Below are positions 43,946 through 54,602 of a DNA stretch of 64,000 bases, piece after piece. A program made the position numbers and the translations under genes. The DNA comes from Toxorhynchites rutilus septentrionalis (lineage: Eukaryota > Arthropoda > Insecta > Diptera > Culicidae): assembly GCF_029784135.1 (NCBI RefSeq), contig NC_073746.1, positions 105,795,661-105,859,660 of the forward strand, written 5' to 3'. The first letter of the stretch is position 1. Each line of letters starts with the position of its first letter. A model generated the notes under the pieces. That model was not told the origin of the DNA, made no database searches, and saw only the letters and a program-made list of their open reading frames with translations.

Positions 43946-44800
43946 GTTGTCCTGATGGAACACAACACCTCTTCTATTGGCCAATTATGGATGTTTCTGG
44001 TCAATAACTAGCTTCAAACCGGTCAGTTGTTGACAGTAGGGATCTTAATTTACTGTATTGCACCAAACAAAATTTAAAAAATTAAAATTTGGAGGGATTG
44101 CATCCGAGACACGATGCAATTGGTTTATCGAAATGATAAACACGTTGGTTTATCATTTCGGATATTATTTCGAATACGTCGAAATTTCACAAATAACTCT
44201 TTAGTAAAAAAATCCGGGAACCCTGGAAAGGTTTAATGGCTTGCGTGGTTTTGTAGAATCATTTCGAGAAGCAACGATTCTTTATTGCCTTTGCGAGAAC
44301 AATACACTAATTGGTCATATGTCGCAATGTACGCATTGCATTGCACGAGAGGCATCTTCCGTGCATCGCCATTCAACAAACATCAAATACAGCGATAAAA
44401 ATGAACATCGCGAGAATGACCGTTTATGAAAAATCGACTCTTCTCGACTCTCGGTCAAAACCGTAAAGAAAGCTAGGAGTCTGTTGCATCAGAACAGAAC
44501 CGATGCGCACGAGAGCAAATACGAATGGCAACTAAAAGTATCGAAGGTGTGCTATTTACATATACAGAAAATGAACAAGTTCAAGAACACACACAAAGCC
44601 AAACACTGATGGCTTGAAGCGACCTATAATCATTTACACTCTTCTCTTTTTTCGCCTGCTTTGCCATGGCTCGGATGGTTGTGTTAATTGCAATGCCAGA
44701 TGCACTTCAAGTGAAATATTCGCTAGCGTTCACAGCTCGAGGGAAAACATAAATCACAAAACGAGCAGAATAAGCGACCTTTAAATTAAATTTCCTATTA
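43946..44800. other. Intergenic with repeat fragments
   Basis: GGATTGCATCCGAGACACGA (44097-44116) is a variant of the TGTGTCCGAGACACGACCGC block at 47308. 44230-44305 shares AATGGxTTGCGTGG..GCGAGAACAATA with 4925-5010. On the minus strand CCATTAAACCTTTCCAGGGT may be a decayed histone stem-loop. No gene. Confidence 0.35.
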
Positions 44801-44877
44801 AATTTCATTTATAGAGGCGAATGAACTGCAAAGTTTAAAGCCTCTTAAAAACAAAGAAAGAAAGAAAGAATTTCATT
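44801..44877 (+). mobile_element. Very short 3'-module retroposon with 9-bp TSD
   Basis: Direct repeats AATTTCATT at 44801-44809 and 44869-44877 flank 59 bp that hold only the module AGAGGCGAATGAACTG..TTTAAAGCCTCTTAAAAAC plus an (AAAG)n tail. This is an independent insertion of the same 3' terminus as at 15747. Confidence 0.75.
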
Positions 44878-44970
44878 CTAAAAAATCATATTAAACTTGA
44901 TTGTTTCTATCAATCATATAAAATCTCTCTAACCGCTCTACCAGTTTGGTTTGGTTTGGTTGTGAATTAA

Positions 44971-45271
44971 CCCTTTCACGACCACGGGGACGCCGATGTC
45001 CCAAGCAAAAATCATGGATTAATTAAATATTCACGTAACCATTGTAAATTATTTTTTTATTTTAATATTTCGGAATGTACCTTTTTATTATTTTTACTGG
45101 CAATACATAATAGCGACCATAGGGACATATTTGTGCCATAAATTTAACAAAAAAAAAGGTAAAAGTTTTTTGAATTTTTAGTATAAATTATGTTTTTAGG
45201 GTGCCTATTGATTCATAACATATAGCTAAATTGATTTAATAAGGTACCGTAACCTTATGGTCCTGAAAGGG
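44971..45271. mobile_element. TTAA-flanked MITE (piggyBac-type), 301 bp
   Basis: TTAA at 44967-44970 and 45272-45275 flanks ends CCCTTTCACGACCAC and, inverted, CCCTTTCAGGACCAT (13 of 15). Internally GGGACATATTTGTGCC mirrors GGGACGCCGATGTCCC only loosely. There is no coding. The CCC start at a TTAA target is the classic piggyBac pattern. Confidence 0.8.
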
Positions 45272-45298
45272 TTAAAGAGACTTTAAACTCTAAGAGCT

Positions 45299-45634
45299 CT
45301 ACCAGTTCTTTTTGACTTCTATATTTCTCAACACATTAAGGACCGCATTTTTTTGGGGCAAACTTGAACGCTTCATTTGTTCTGATTCCACGAAGGAAAC
45401 GATCTCATCCTTCGATGGTGATGAGACGAAGGCGAGCCATCGGTAGGTTTTGTTAGACTCTTGGCAAACCAAGGATTTGACCTTCAAGTGTAGAAAACAC
45501 GGGTTATTTCGTGATCCATCCATAACAGACGGAACGCGAAACACGAGAAAACTCATGACCGGTCCGCAATATGTTAATTTCGTTGCAGTATCGATATAAA
45601 CAATTCCTGGGGAAAATGCAAGCAAAATCTTCAA
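45299..45634 (-). CDS. Unassigned open frame, 111 codons
   Basis: The frame begins MKILLAFSPGIVYIDTATKL and ends NVLRNIEVKKNW. I recognise no family. It lies between the TTAA MITE and a GGACTCGATTATATATAATT terminus near 45797 that looks like a pogo/Tc1-type end, so it could be part of a decayed DNA element. It could also be chance. No splice or promoter support. Confidence 0.2.
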   Translation of the reverse strand: MKILLAFSPGIVYIDTATKLTYCGPVMSFLVFRVPSVMDGSRNNPCFLHLKVKSLVCQESNKTYRWLAFVSSPSKDEIVSFVESEQMKRSSLPQKNAVLNVLRNIEVKKNW

Positions 45635-45749
45635 AAATCACTATTTTTACCCCATTTTACATATGATAGCCGCTTAAATTTCACCTTAACGTTGAAAGGT
45701 TACGTTTTTATTTGAAATAAGTCATATTTGAAATGTAAAAAAAATTTCA

Positions 45750-45800
45750 AACTGTATATAATTGAGTCCAAAATTATATATAATCGAGTCCGCCCTGTAT
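45750..45800. mobile_element. pogo/Tc1-like terminus
   Basis: Read on the minus strand from 45800: TACAGGGCGGACTCGATTAT, then a degenerate direct repeat TTTGGACTCAATTATA. This resembles pogo-type termini. No partner end was found. Confidence 0.3.
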
Positions 45801-46024
45801 AATGAAAAGATTCAGTAACAATGTTGGAAATGTACAAACAAATGGTTATATAAGAGTCATAAATACTTGTTTCAAGTAAGTAAATAACATGATGTGCAAA
45901 TTTTCATTCAAATTTTAACATTTTAAAACAGACTAAGATAGTCTTCTAATCTGGTAGCGATTACACTAACGAATTTGGGACTCAAATTATGGCCCCTAAT
46001 TGAAAGTCGTCAGTCTACCACTGT

Positions 46025-46165
46025 CATCGCGAATTATAACTAGTGTTTATACAGATAAAGTTATAAATTGTCTCCCAAAATTTGATTCTCTGGTGCATTA
46101 CTTTTATGGAATGGGTCATATTACTAAGGAGTTCAACTTTTCTGTAACACCGTGCGCGTTGTAAT
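46025..46165 (+). repeat. Direct-repeat partner of 43455-43593
   Basis: Same start (ATAACTAGTGTTTATACAGA) and same end (GTAACACCGTGCGCGTT) as the first copy. The matching 3' boundary supports a true element end at GCGCGTT. Confidence 0.65.
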
Positions 46166-46168
46166 CAG

Positions 46169-46290
46169 TGTTGCCACATATACAGATTTTTGTGTAATAA
46201 TACAGATTTTTAGCATTTTTTTTTGACCAAGAATCTGTATATACAGATTATAGATTTTAATATATCTATGCAGATTTTATACAGATTTTG
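46169..46290. mobile_element. hAT-type left end with ACAGATTTTT repeats
   Basis: CAGTGTTGCCACATATACAG at 46169 is followed by four or five ACAGATTTT boxes in both orientations up to about 46290. It matches, inverted, the end at 31559. No right end is visible. Confidence 0.5.
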
Positions 46291-46624
46291 TAACAAGAGA
46301 AATAAGAACTGATTTTGTAATGTTTGATCATTTCACGCAACAATTAACAAATTCATTTCTGCGTTAAAAGCGAAGTGCAATCAATCAATCAATTGTTTGT
46401 TAAAGGGGATGTGCCTCAGTAAGGTGTCAAACGACGTTAAGACCACATTCTGCAAGACCATGTATAAATACCATGAGGAAAATGAAGAGTGAATGAATGT
46501 TTATAACGCGAAACGAAATGGCATAATTCTTTATGGATTTAAAACTCTCAATTTAAATATTAAACATTTTCGATCAAATTAATCCTCTATGCAAGAAAGA
46601 ATTGTACAGTAAAGGTAAGGTATT

Positions 46625-46800
46625 GTATTATAGAGACTTTAAACTTTTGCAGTTCATTCGTCTCTAGCCTTGAGAAAGGCCCTTTGAAAACTCTACTCTA
46701 CTCCAGCGCTACCACCTCTACCCTCTTGCTTTGAGAAAGGCACTCGATCCCTCGCCGTCCAGCTCGTCCAGCAACGATGTTGTCCAGTCGGTGTCCACAC
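46625..46800 (-). mobile_element. Retroelement 3' end, copy of 15834-16011
   Basis: The minus strand reads GTGTGGACACCGACTGGACA, GGCGAGGGATCGAGTGCC, GGCCTTTCTCAAGGCTAGAG, ACGAATGAACTGCAAAAG and ends TTTAAAGTCTCTATAATAC. It agrees closely with the plus-strand copy at 15.8 kb. Both end in the recurrent tail module, defining about 175 bp of the parent element's 3' terminus. Confidence 0.65.
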
Positions 46801-46892
46801 AAAGAATGTACAGTAAACTTTTTGCATAGGCCTGAAAATTGAAGAATTTCGAGTGATCACGAGCTTAAAAATATGGGATAAGTAGAATATCT

Positions 46893-47161
46893 CGGTGCAC
46901 CCGTGGCCGAGTGGTTTGCGTCTCACATTATCATGCCGGGAATCGAACCCGAACCCGTTCTGGCCGAAGGATTTTTCGTCAAAGAAATTTCTCGACTTGC
47001 ACTGTGGTCACGCGTATTCAAGAGCTTACCCCTCGGAATACATTCAAGGCGTGTTATTTGGCTTAAGAAATATCTACTAAGTATTAATAAATGACGCTAG
47101 ACAATGCATACGTTGAGACGGAAAAAGTTCCACAGAGAACGTTAACGCCATTCATGAAGAA
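46893..47161 (+). mobile_element. tRNA-derived SINE with inverted B box
   Basis: A second copy of the 34.7 kb SINE: GTGCACCCGTGGCCGAGTGG (A box TGGCCGAGTGGT, 46904-46915), the same body, and an (AAG)n tail. AGAATAT at 46884-46890 and 47162-47168 is a short likely target duplication. In place of GGTTCGATTCC the copy reads GGAATCGAACC (46939-46949). That is the exact reverse complement, with flanking CATGCC and GTTCTGG in normal orientation, so roughly 20 bp have been inverted in place. Confidence 0.85.
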
Positions 47162-47284
47162 GAAGAATATATACACTTTACTGCAAGTATGTAATTATTA
47201 CTTCGTACTTAATTTTAACGCAAATGTTTTATCCTGTGCAAAATCCGCAATACAAATTCCAATACAGATTTCTATTTTCTCTAC

Positions 47285-47970
47285 AGATAAAAAGTCACAG
47301 GAGGGTTGTGTCCGAGACACGACCGCATAGTTGACGTAGGATTCCGTTAGGCTATCTGTTGATTTTGGATATGTTTGAAGAATTACATCGTCCAACTCTT
47401 TGATAATGATTTGGTCGCTCTGAAAAGGGCCGTTTTGTCTATTTGTTGGGTATTGTTTGTTCACTCCACCAGTGTTTATCGAGTGATGATGACAGAAGGA
47501 TGGTAAACAGTCGTTGAATAGTGCGTAGCAGATAAAAGATACCGAAGTGGAACGAGATATGATGAAAATCGCCCTCTGTGATCCTAGATGAGATGCCTCC
47601 TGTGTTATGTATGGATGAAATAAAGAAAACAAAACTCACCAATGTAATATAAGATAATTACCAATACCGAACACAATTATCAATTTTTCTCATCAGTAAA
47701 AACATGTTACTTTAATATAGAGAAAACATATCTGAAATGGAAAAGGTAATTTTCTTTTATAATTTTTTGACTTTCTAAGTGTTTATTCACCCAATGCGAA
47801 TTTCAATTGGACTAACAACAACTAATACTATATGTAGAGTATATGGAAAATCACTTTTTCTAATGTTTCTTCACTTTTCCAATTTTTCTCGCCGTAAAAA
47901 CTTTTCTTGAGTGAAAATGAACACAACAAAACAGACAGCTTAAACCAAACGACCCGTTCTCGAGCGCTTG
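47285..47970 (-). repeat. Inverted partner of 41770-42445
   Basis: Starts on the plus strand at AAAAAGTCACAGGAGGGTTG, TGTCCGAGACACGACCGCAT, then GACGTAGGATTCCG (47333-47346), and runs through the same landmarks as 41.8-42.4 kb in reverse. About 75% similar with indels. The 144-codon minus frame here is not conserved in the partner, so it is unlikely to be a gene. Confidence 0.65.
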
Positions 47971-48531
47971 GTATTTATTTATGAAAATTGAAATAAATCG
48001 TTTCGTATATGAAGTCATTTTTAACACAACTGCTACCATACACAATTTTTCGCTTACACTTGTGCTAAATTTTTCACAATATACGATCGGTCATTGATAT
48101 GAAATTTCACGAGGCAACCAACATTTAAGTTCCAAATTCAAATTTAATTTGCTAGAATGAATCGTATCACTCACCTTACTTGCAATATAAAAATGCCTCC
48201 GACTTTCATGTATTTGCAATGCCAATTTCCCCCAGGCAGCTCGATTCTGATGTCTCTGTTAGGGACCCGCCGCATGTGTCGTCAATTTCGACCAATCAGG
48301 GTATTTCCGTTAGGATATGGGTTGAGATTTTTGAATTGTTTGATAGTTAGTTTAATGACATATATTATTTTCTTCAATATAAAAAATTGTTATGGAGTGC
48401 CGAAATCGATTGACACAAAAATATCATCAATCCATCATGAAATGACTGAGCAATAAGCGTTTGAAATTGGACAATTTTCACGATGTGCTCGATTTTCAAT
48501 TTTCGATTTTTACCCCAATATGTTCCCGAAA
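47971..48531. other. Intergenic, no supported gene
   Basis: A 99-codon plus-strand frame (48157-48456) has no domain. AT-rich otherwise. Confidence 0.4.
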
Positions 48532-49091
48532 GACGTAATCCTACGTCATTAAACAGTATTTTTTATCGGTTTTATATAGTTTTTGTGGTAAGTGGAAAAC
48601 AGTAAAATAAACTCTTTTGTTTCAAAACAAATTGATAGTCATGAGAAGGACTGGAATGGTTTAATGGGTTGTACGGAATCTGCTGCGTTTCAGTCGGATG
48701 TAGCAGTTTAGTTTTGGGAGCGGTAGCTTTTACGGATTCGCTGATGCTTTCCTTGATTTTGGCGCCATCGGCTTCTGTGCGTCGATTTGCGAGGGTTTGA
48801 TTGGCACCACCACGACGAGCTAAACGACGGATAGCGGGTGTGACACTTCGCTCCTCTGCCTCCTTTGCCGCATCCAATTGTTGATGTGAAGAGGATCGTA
48901 CCAGCAATGCACACTAGATTTAATTCGATGCTCTCCGCTGCTTCCTCTTCTTTGCTCCCTTTGCCGCACCGCATCCATCGTTGGTTGCCGATGGCTTCCT
49001 CTCCTTTGCCGCACTGTATGGTGTTGGTTGATTTGTAGAGCACTGCACACTAGAAGCCCAGATGTTTGCCGATCTGAGCGTTGAACGAGAA
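48532..49091 (-). repeat. Repeat with GACGTAATCCTACGTC motif and histone-like insert
   Basis: The palindromic motif lies at 48532-48547. On the minus strand the H4-like fragment (48803-48877) precedes it by about 260 bp. Upstream of that are three loosely repeated units, each with GTGCGGCAAAGG or ATGCGGCAAAGG (about 48860, 48965 and 49010). The block ends at a retroelement tail (49092). Confidence 0.45.
48803..48877 (-). pseudogene. Histone H4-like pseudogene fragment
   Basis: One minus-strand frame gives VTPAIRRLARRGGAN, matching histone H4 residues around KPAIRRLARRGGVK. The preceding bases in the next frame give GKGGRGAKCH, like the H4 N-terminal GKGGAKRH. Together they look like H4 with a deletion of roughly RKVLRDNIQGIT and a frameshift. 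After GGAN the sequence no longer matches H4. The match is short; the PAIRRLARRGG core is the strong part. Confidence 0.5.
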
Positions 49092-49165
49092 TGAGAAATC
49101 AATGGTAATAGTAATGGTAATGAATTAGAGAGACTTTAAACTCTGAGAGCTCATTCGTCTCTTGC
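49092..49165 (-). mobile_element. Retroelement tail module with ACCATT-type tail
   Basis: On the minus strand: AGACGAATGAGCTCTCAGAG, TTTAAAGTCTCTCTAATTC, then a TACCAT-rich tail ending CATTGATTTCTC at 49091. The same tail ending occurs twice at 55.4-55.5 kb, so it belongs to the element and is not a local duplication. Confidence 0.6.
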
Positions 49166-49460
49166 CCTTGAGGGCGGGAAATTTAACTGAAGGAAAACTA
49201 AGAAAAACTATTGAAAAATTCGTTATTCTCGCTCGACTCAGTCCTAGTAACCGCTATGGATGTATGTCGTATCGCCGCACCCTACACGGCTCCGGGGCCA
49301 AAAACACAACCAAACAATTGAAGCAGGGAAAAAGCCCCTTTTAGTGTGCTTGACGAGCTCGCTTCTAAAAAGGGCGTAAAAAACCTGCTCATCTTTTGCT
49401 GAAATTAGAAGAGAAAACAAACGTAATTTTATCAGTATAGGTAGATTTAGTAATTTGATA

Positions 49461-52400
49461 TTAGATCTGATCGAATAAACCTGTATCCTTTAGGAAATCG
49501 ATGGTCCTTTTTTGCTCGACGGCGTCGTCCGATAGTGCTGTCCTTATGGTGTCTGCAACCTGAAACTTTATTCTTGAAGCATTAAATTTAGGGCATGTGA
49601 TTAATATGTGTTCCACCGTGAGTCTTACATTGCACGACTCACATAGTGTTGGTTCCAATCTACGCATGATAAATTTGTGTGTTAAAGATGTATGCCCGAT
49701 ACGTAAACGTGTCAGACATACTTGAGTAGATCGGAGAATACTATCCTTCCAGGGAAGGGTAGTATTCTTGATCCTTCTTAAGAAGAGGTCACGGGAAAAA
49801 ACCAACTGTTCTCCCAGCTCAATCTGAGGGATTGCATGACCCATTTGATGGTGTCATTTGCTGGGTGGGAGGTGGTCCATAGTTCGGAGAGCCTACCCTC
49901 CTTGGCGAGACGATCAGCCTGTTCATTACCCTGGATTCCGCAGTGCCCTGGGACCCAGCAGAAAGTGATGTCCTTCCCTGTAATTTTTTCCTCAATGCTT
50001 TGAATCCAAGGGTGTTTACTATCGTCGCTTTGTAGCGCCCGTAATGCACTATAGGAATCCGAGAAGATCACCACTTTACTGTCGTTATCACAGAGTGATG
50101 TCGCGACAAGGAGAGCGGCAATTTCCGCGGAGTATACCGAACATATGGAAGGCAGTTGGAATTTTAGCTCCGTGTTATTGGCAAAAACTCCAAACCCTGT
50201 TAGGTTTCCATCAAAAGACCCATCTGTGAAGATTTTGTGGTGGGTGTGATACTTGTTATGCAGGTGGTTATTAAAACAGGCCGTAACGATGCTGCTGGCT
50301 TCCCCAGCCCTGACAGCATTTTTGATTGACCAGTCGATCTTTGGCGGATGTGCATGCCATGGGCGTTGACCGACTCTGCTTAATGGGGCAATAGTCGGGA
50401 GGGTGACTTGGCTAATATTTTGCAGCCAAATGTTGGCTCTGGAGTAAATGGATAGAAGATCCGGGTCTTTCTCGGACGTCCGGATGGCTTTAGTGGCTAG
50501 GATATTTGTGAGGAAGTGTTCGAAAGGAACTACGCCGGCCTCCACAAGCAGAGCGTTTATTGGGCTGGTCTGAAGGGCTCCTGATGCTTATCTAATCACA
50601 TTATGGTAGACAGGCTTTAAGTAATTCAAGTGATCCCAAGAGGCACGGCTGAAAAGTTCGATGCCGTAACGAATTTTAGAAAAGATAATGCTTTTGCCTA
50701 TGTTGTAGATGGTTTTACGAGAACTCAAGCGGCATCGGCCACCTAGAGCATTCACCAGCCGCAGGCGGCACTTCATACTAGCTTTAGCATTTCTGAGGTG
50801 TTGTCCGAAAGATAGTTTACTGTCAACTAGCACTCCGAGAATTCGGACAGAGCTGACTCTCTTAATAGGCCTGCCATTGATTAGACATGTTCTAAACCTT
50901 TTCCTATGACCTTTACGTTTGCAGCAGTGCATTATATTAGACTTCTCTGCCGAAAACTTAAACCCGATGGAATTTGCCCAGTTACTAACCGCCGAGATTC
51001 CTTCCTGCAGTCTTCTGCGGGCCATTTCTGGGAAAGCATTTCTTGCCATCAGCAGTAGATCGTCTGCATAGGCCAGTACCTCGGTGTTTTTAGGTATAAC
51101 CTCTAGAACCGACTGCATAGCAACGAGGAAGAGGGAAACTGATCGAACCGAACCTTGTGGTACTCCGTTTTCTAGGCAACGGTGATCCGAAAGTACTCCT
51201 CCGAAGTAAACTTGAAAACCTCGATTGGTGAGGAAACAGCGAAGAATGTTGAAGAGGGAGCCTTCAAAACCCCATCGGTGGAGTTGATCGATAATGTTAT
51301 GACGCCATGTGGTATCGTAGGCTTTGGCTAGATCGAGTGAAGCGATTTCGCTATGTTGGCCCTTTTCGATAGTTTCTTGAAGGAAATGATCGAGTTGACT
51401 GAAGTAGGTGCCCGTACCTTTACCTCGGCGGAAGCCATGCTGTCTTGGGTCTAATAGTTGGCATTCTTCAAGGGCCGTCCTAAGTCTTCGATTGATCATT
51501 CTTTCGAAGACTTTCCCTAAGCAGTTGAGGAGGGTTATGGGACGGAAGTTGTTCGCGGTCCGTATACTCTCCTTCACCTTTGGGATAGGTATTACCAAGC
51601 CCGTTTTCCATGTATCTGGGAAATAGCTGTTAGCCCAACATTCGTTGTATATCTGAAGGAGAAGAATTTTTGCATGAAGAGGTAGATGCTTGATCATCGG
51701 ATATTCGATTCCGTCTGGGCCAGCTGATTTGCTTTTGGATATTTTTATTGCCCATAACAACTCGTCCAAAGAGAACTTATCGTTGTATTTGTGGACCTGT
51801 TCCGAAGCAGGAGGAAAAACTTTAAGTTCCGCCTTCGCCTTAATAGCCTTGAATTCGTTGGTGTAGTTGGAGGTGGATCTTCGGTGAAGGTGCCATTAAT
51901 CACGAAGGAATAGCAATTTGAAGCTTTCTTGCCACTAAGTAAGTTGACCTTGTTCCAAAGTTCAGATGTCGAAGTATTAGGGTTGATGCAATCAAGAAAT
52001 TCCATCCAACTGTTTTGCTTGGCTTCGGTTATTACCTTCCTGGCTAGAGCTCTAGCCGTTTGGAAGTTGGTTAGGGCAATCATTTTGCAAGCGCTTCCAT
52101 CAGGAAGGCGTCGTAGGATACGGAGGGATTTTCTTCTCCTTTTAATGGCCTGTGCAACTGCATCGTTCCACCATGGGACAGCCTTTCGGCCGGGTTTCCC
52201 ACTGGTACGGTGGATATTTTGTTCAGCCGCCAAAACGATGGCGTGGGTAAATTCTTCCACGGAGCAGCTTTCATGTTCAGAAAGTAAGCTGTTGATTGTG
52301 GATTCGAAGCCTTCCCAGTCGGCCGACTGGTATATCCACTTCCTGCGCAAACGAAAGTTTGGGTTTCTTGACAGGGTTCGGATGTGGATGGGGAAATGAT

Positions 52401-53007
52401 CACTACCTCTGAGGTCACTATCAACTGTCCAGCTCAACCTGGGGGCGAGGTCCCAGGAAGCAATCGTGATGTCAATGGCTGATGATGATCCGTGATGGAT
52501 ATCTATCCTGGTATGACGGTGATCGTTAAGTATGATGAGGTTTAGTTTTTGGACGATTCCCAAAATTGTTTTACCTCTTTTGTCACATTTGTTTCCTCCC
52601 CATGAAGAGTGGGAGGCGTTAAAGTCACCCATCAGGACGAATGGGTGCGGTAACTGTTTGATGGCATCCGTAAGTTGAGTTTCAATGGCATTACTGTGCA
52701 ATGGGGGAATATAAATGGAAGCAAGGGTTACCTGTAGAGGTCCCTTCAGTTGTATAGCACATATTTGTAATGATGATGTTATGGGGATGACGGTATGAGG
52801 AAGGTCACTCAGGACAGCGAGGCAGGCTCCAAAAAGCCCCGAGGATGGCCCTTCCTTAAAATACCAAGAAAATTTGCCGCTAAATGACCGCTCTAAGAGC
52901 GATACATTGATTTTTTTAGCTTCTTGAAAAGCCAGTGCTAGTGGGAGATGTTGTTCCTCAGCTAACATTAGCTTAATTTCATTCATGGAAGTGGATAGCC
53001 CACGCAA
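49461..53007 (-). pseudogene. ORF2 of I/LOA-like non-LTR retrotransposon, broken
   Basis: This is the EN-RT-RNase H polyprotein in three lesioned pieces. The apurinic-type endonuclease (53007-51745) shows QWNLRGLS just upstream, then FQEAK, GDFNASHSSWGG, SAIDITIAS and SDHFPIHI. RT (51769-50588) shows FRPITLLNCLGKVFERM, LDLAKAYDTTW, GVPQGSV and AYADDLLLM. RNase H (50545-49778) shows FTDGSFDG, YSAEIAALL, FSDSYSALRAL, WVPGHCGIQGNEQADRLAKEG; a C-terminal CESCNVRLTVEHILITC knuckle follows. Against the intact copy at 60.3-63.9 kb it has a deletion and frameshift between EN and RT (about 51800-51850), an in-frame TAA at 50588 replacing a Leu codon, and a frameshift near 49795. All catalytic motifs survive, so inactivation is by these three breaks. 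Confidence 0.9.
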
Positions 53008-53159
53008 GTTCCATTGAATAGCAAGTTTTCGGTTGGGTGTTTGGTTACGGGACGAAGGGTTGCTGTTAATAGCTATAGGAGTGAATTTTAAAAAAGAGAA
53101 AAAGGTAAGTGGGCTGAGGTAAGTAAATAGGGGTTCGAAGATGGGAGAAGGGTATGAGA

Positions 53160-54602
53160 TTAGGAATGGGTAGATTTGCTGGATTTGTTCTTCAGTCTAG
53201 GATCATTTTTGGAAACGTTGGCAATTGATTTGTTGCCAGGTGGGGTGGGTTTGTTTGAATGGTTGGATTGGTTGGAGGTTTTAGTTTTGGATGCGATGGT
53301 TGGTTGGAATGAAGTGGATGGTTGGGGGGAAGTGGATGGTTGGAGGGAAGTGGATGGTTTGGATTCGTTGGCTGGTTGGGTTGAGTTGAATTTTTGGTTT
53401 TTGGATTTCTTCCTATTGGATTCTTTTCCTCTAAAAATTTCCTCTTCTGATGATTTGAATTCATCTGAGGTTGATCTTTTGTTTGTATTTTTCCTCTTGT
53501 TGGAGGGGGTAGTTTCAATTTCCATAGAAATATCTGGGTCGGATTCTGAATCTGACGAGGAGGTGCTGAGTTCCGATTCCTGTGGATTACTGGACGGGAT
53601 TGGAACTGCTTTTTCTGAAGAAGTTTGCTTAGCCTGATTGCAGTTGCATTTGCATTGAGAACAACCTGTATTTTGAATTTTGACTAGTCTCTCTTGCAGC
53701 TTACTTGCAAAGGAAGGACCATTTTTGTTTTCAAAAATGGATTTAGCTTCCTTATACGACACACCTTGGTCAATTCGGACTCTGGTGATGTTATCCTCTG
53801 CGATCCACGCTGGGCACTTCCTACTGGTTGAGGCGTGATTTCCCTTGCAGTTCACACAAGAGGCAGGAGCATTGCAAATAAAATTTTTAATTTTATCTTT
53901 ATCGTTACTATTTGTGTTAAGTTCCGGGTGGGCTACACCGCAGTTACGACAAAGTTGGATTTTTTTGGCGCACTTTTTGGAAGTGTGGCCGAAAGCGAAG
54001 CATCCGAAGCATTGCATCAGGTTTGGGTAGAAGTTTCTTGTTGAAGAACGGAGGAATCCGAAGTTAATTGCTTCAGGGATAACTGTTCCGTTAATGGTGA
54101 GGATCATTGTTGAAGTAGGAACTCTTTCCTTCAAGACTGGGTCAAATCGTAGAATTTTTTTAACGCCGATCACATTTTGGTCGGCTAGTTCCGATAGGAG
54201 GACGTTTTCGTTTAAAAACATTACGTCACGACAGGACACAACGCATTTGCGTTGGTTCAAGGTGGGATGGTATAAAATTTCGATGGGTGTTTCGTCGATC
54301 AGCGACTTTGTACCCAGAAGCAGTTGAACAAGTTTTTCATCTCGTAGATGAAGCGCATATTGGAGGCGATTTTTATCGTCACGTTGAGGTTTCGCGTCTT
54401 TAAATTCCGTACCGATCACTCCTTGGATCGATTTGGAAACGGTAAAACGATTTGATGGGAGAATATTACCTTCAGTGGCTCTCAACAGTAATATCTGTAA
54501 GTTGCCACCGAAAGGGTCAGCCCATCTGGGCAAGGTACGAGTGGTGGTAACACCTCTGTAAATATTGGTTGGCCTTCCGGCGCCGGAGCTGCTGGAAGCC
54601 AT
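53160..54602 (-). CDS. ORF1 (Gag-like nucleic-acid-binding protein) of I/LOA-like element
   Basis: An intact 480-codon frame begins at the ATG 54602-54600 (MASSSSGAGRPTNIYRG); an open extension of 17 codons upstream has no ATG. After a basic RRM-like region it carries three zinc knuckles: CFGCFAFGHTSKKC, CRNCGVAHPELNTN(..), and CVNCKGNHASTSRKC, around residues 215-290. The C-terminal 150 residues are low-complexity S/P/N/K-rich with a repeated TSLQPSTSPQPSTSFQP motif. In I- and Jockey-type elements ORF1 coats the RNA and carries it to the nucleus. The stop lies about 150 bp before the conserved start of ORF2, whose frame stays open across it. Confidence 0.9.
   Translation of the reverse strand: MASSSSGAGRPTNIYRGVTTTRTLPRWADPFGGNLQILLLRATEGNILPSNRFTVSKSIQGVIGTEFKDAKPQRDDKNRLQYALHLRDEKLVQLLLGTKSLIDETPIEILYHPTLNQRKCVVSCRDVMFLNENVLLSELADQNVIGVKKILRFDPVLKERVPTSTMILTINGTVIPEAINFGFLRSSTRNFYPNLMQCFGCFAFGHTSKKCAKKIQLCRNCGVAHPELNTNSNDKDKIKNFICNAPASCVNCKGNHASTSRKCPAWIAEDNITRVRIDQGVSYKEAKSIFENKNGPSFASKLQERLVKIQNTGCSQCKCNCNQAKQTSSEKAVPIPSSNPQESELSTSSSDSESDPDISMEIETTPSNKRKNTNKRSTSDEFKSSEEEIFRGKESNRKKSKNQKFNSTQPANESKPSTSLQPSTSPQPSTSFQPTIASKTKTSNQSNHSNKPTPPGNKSIANVSKNDPRLKNKSSKSTHS

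Noticed and set aside
47198..47632. 144-codon minus-strand frame
   Set aside because: Not conserved in the inverted partner copy at 41.8-42.4 kb.
53176..53637. 153-codon plus-strand frame rich in Gly/Leu/Val/Asp
   Set aside because: It is the antisense shadow of the low-complexity C-terminal part of the retrotransposon ORF1.
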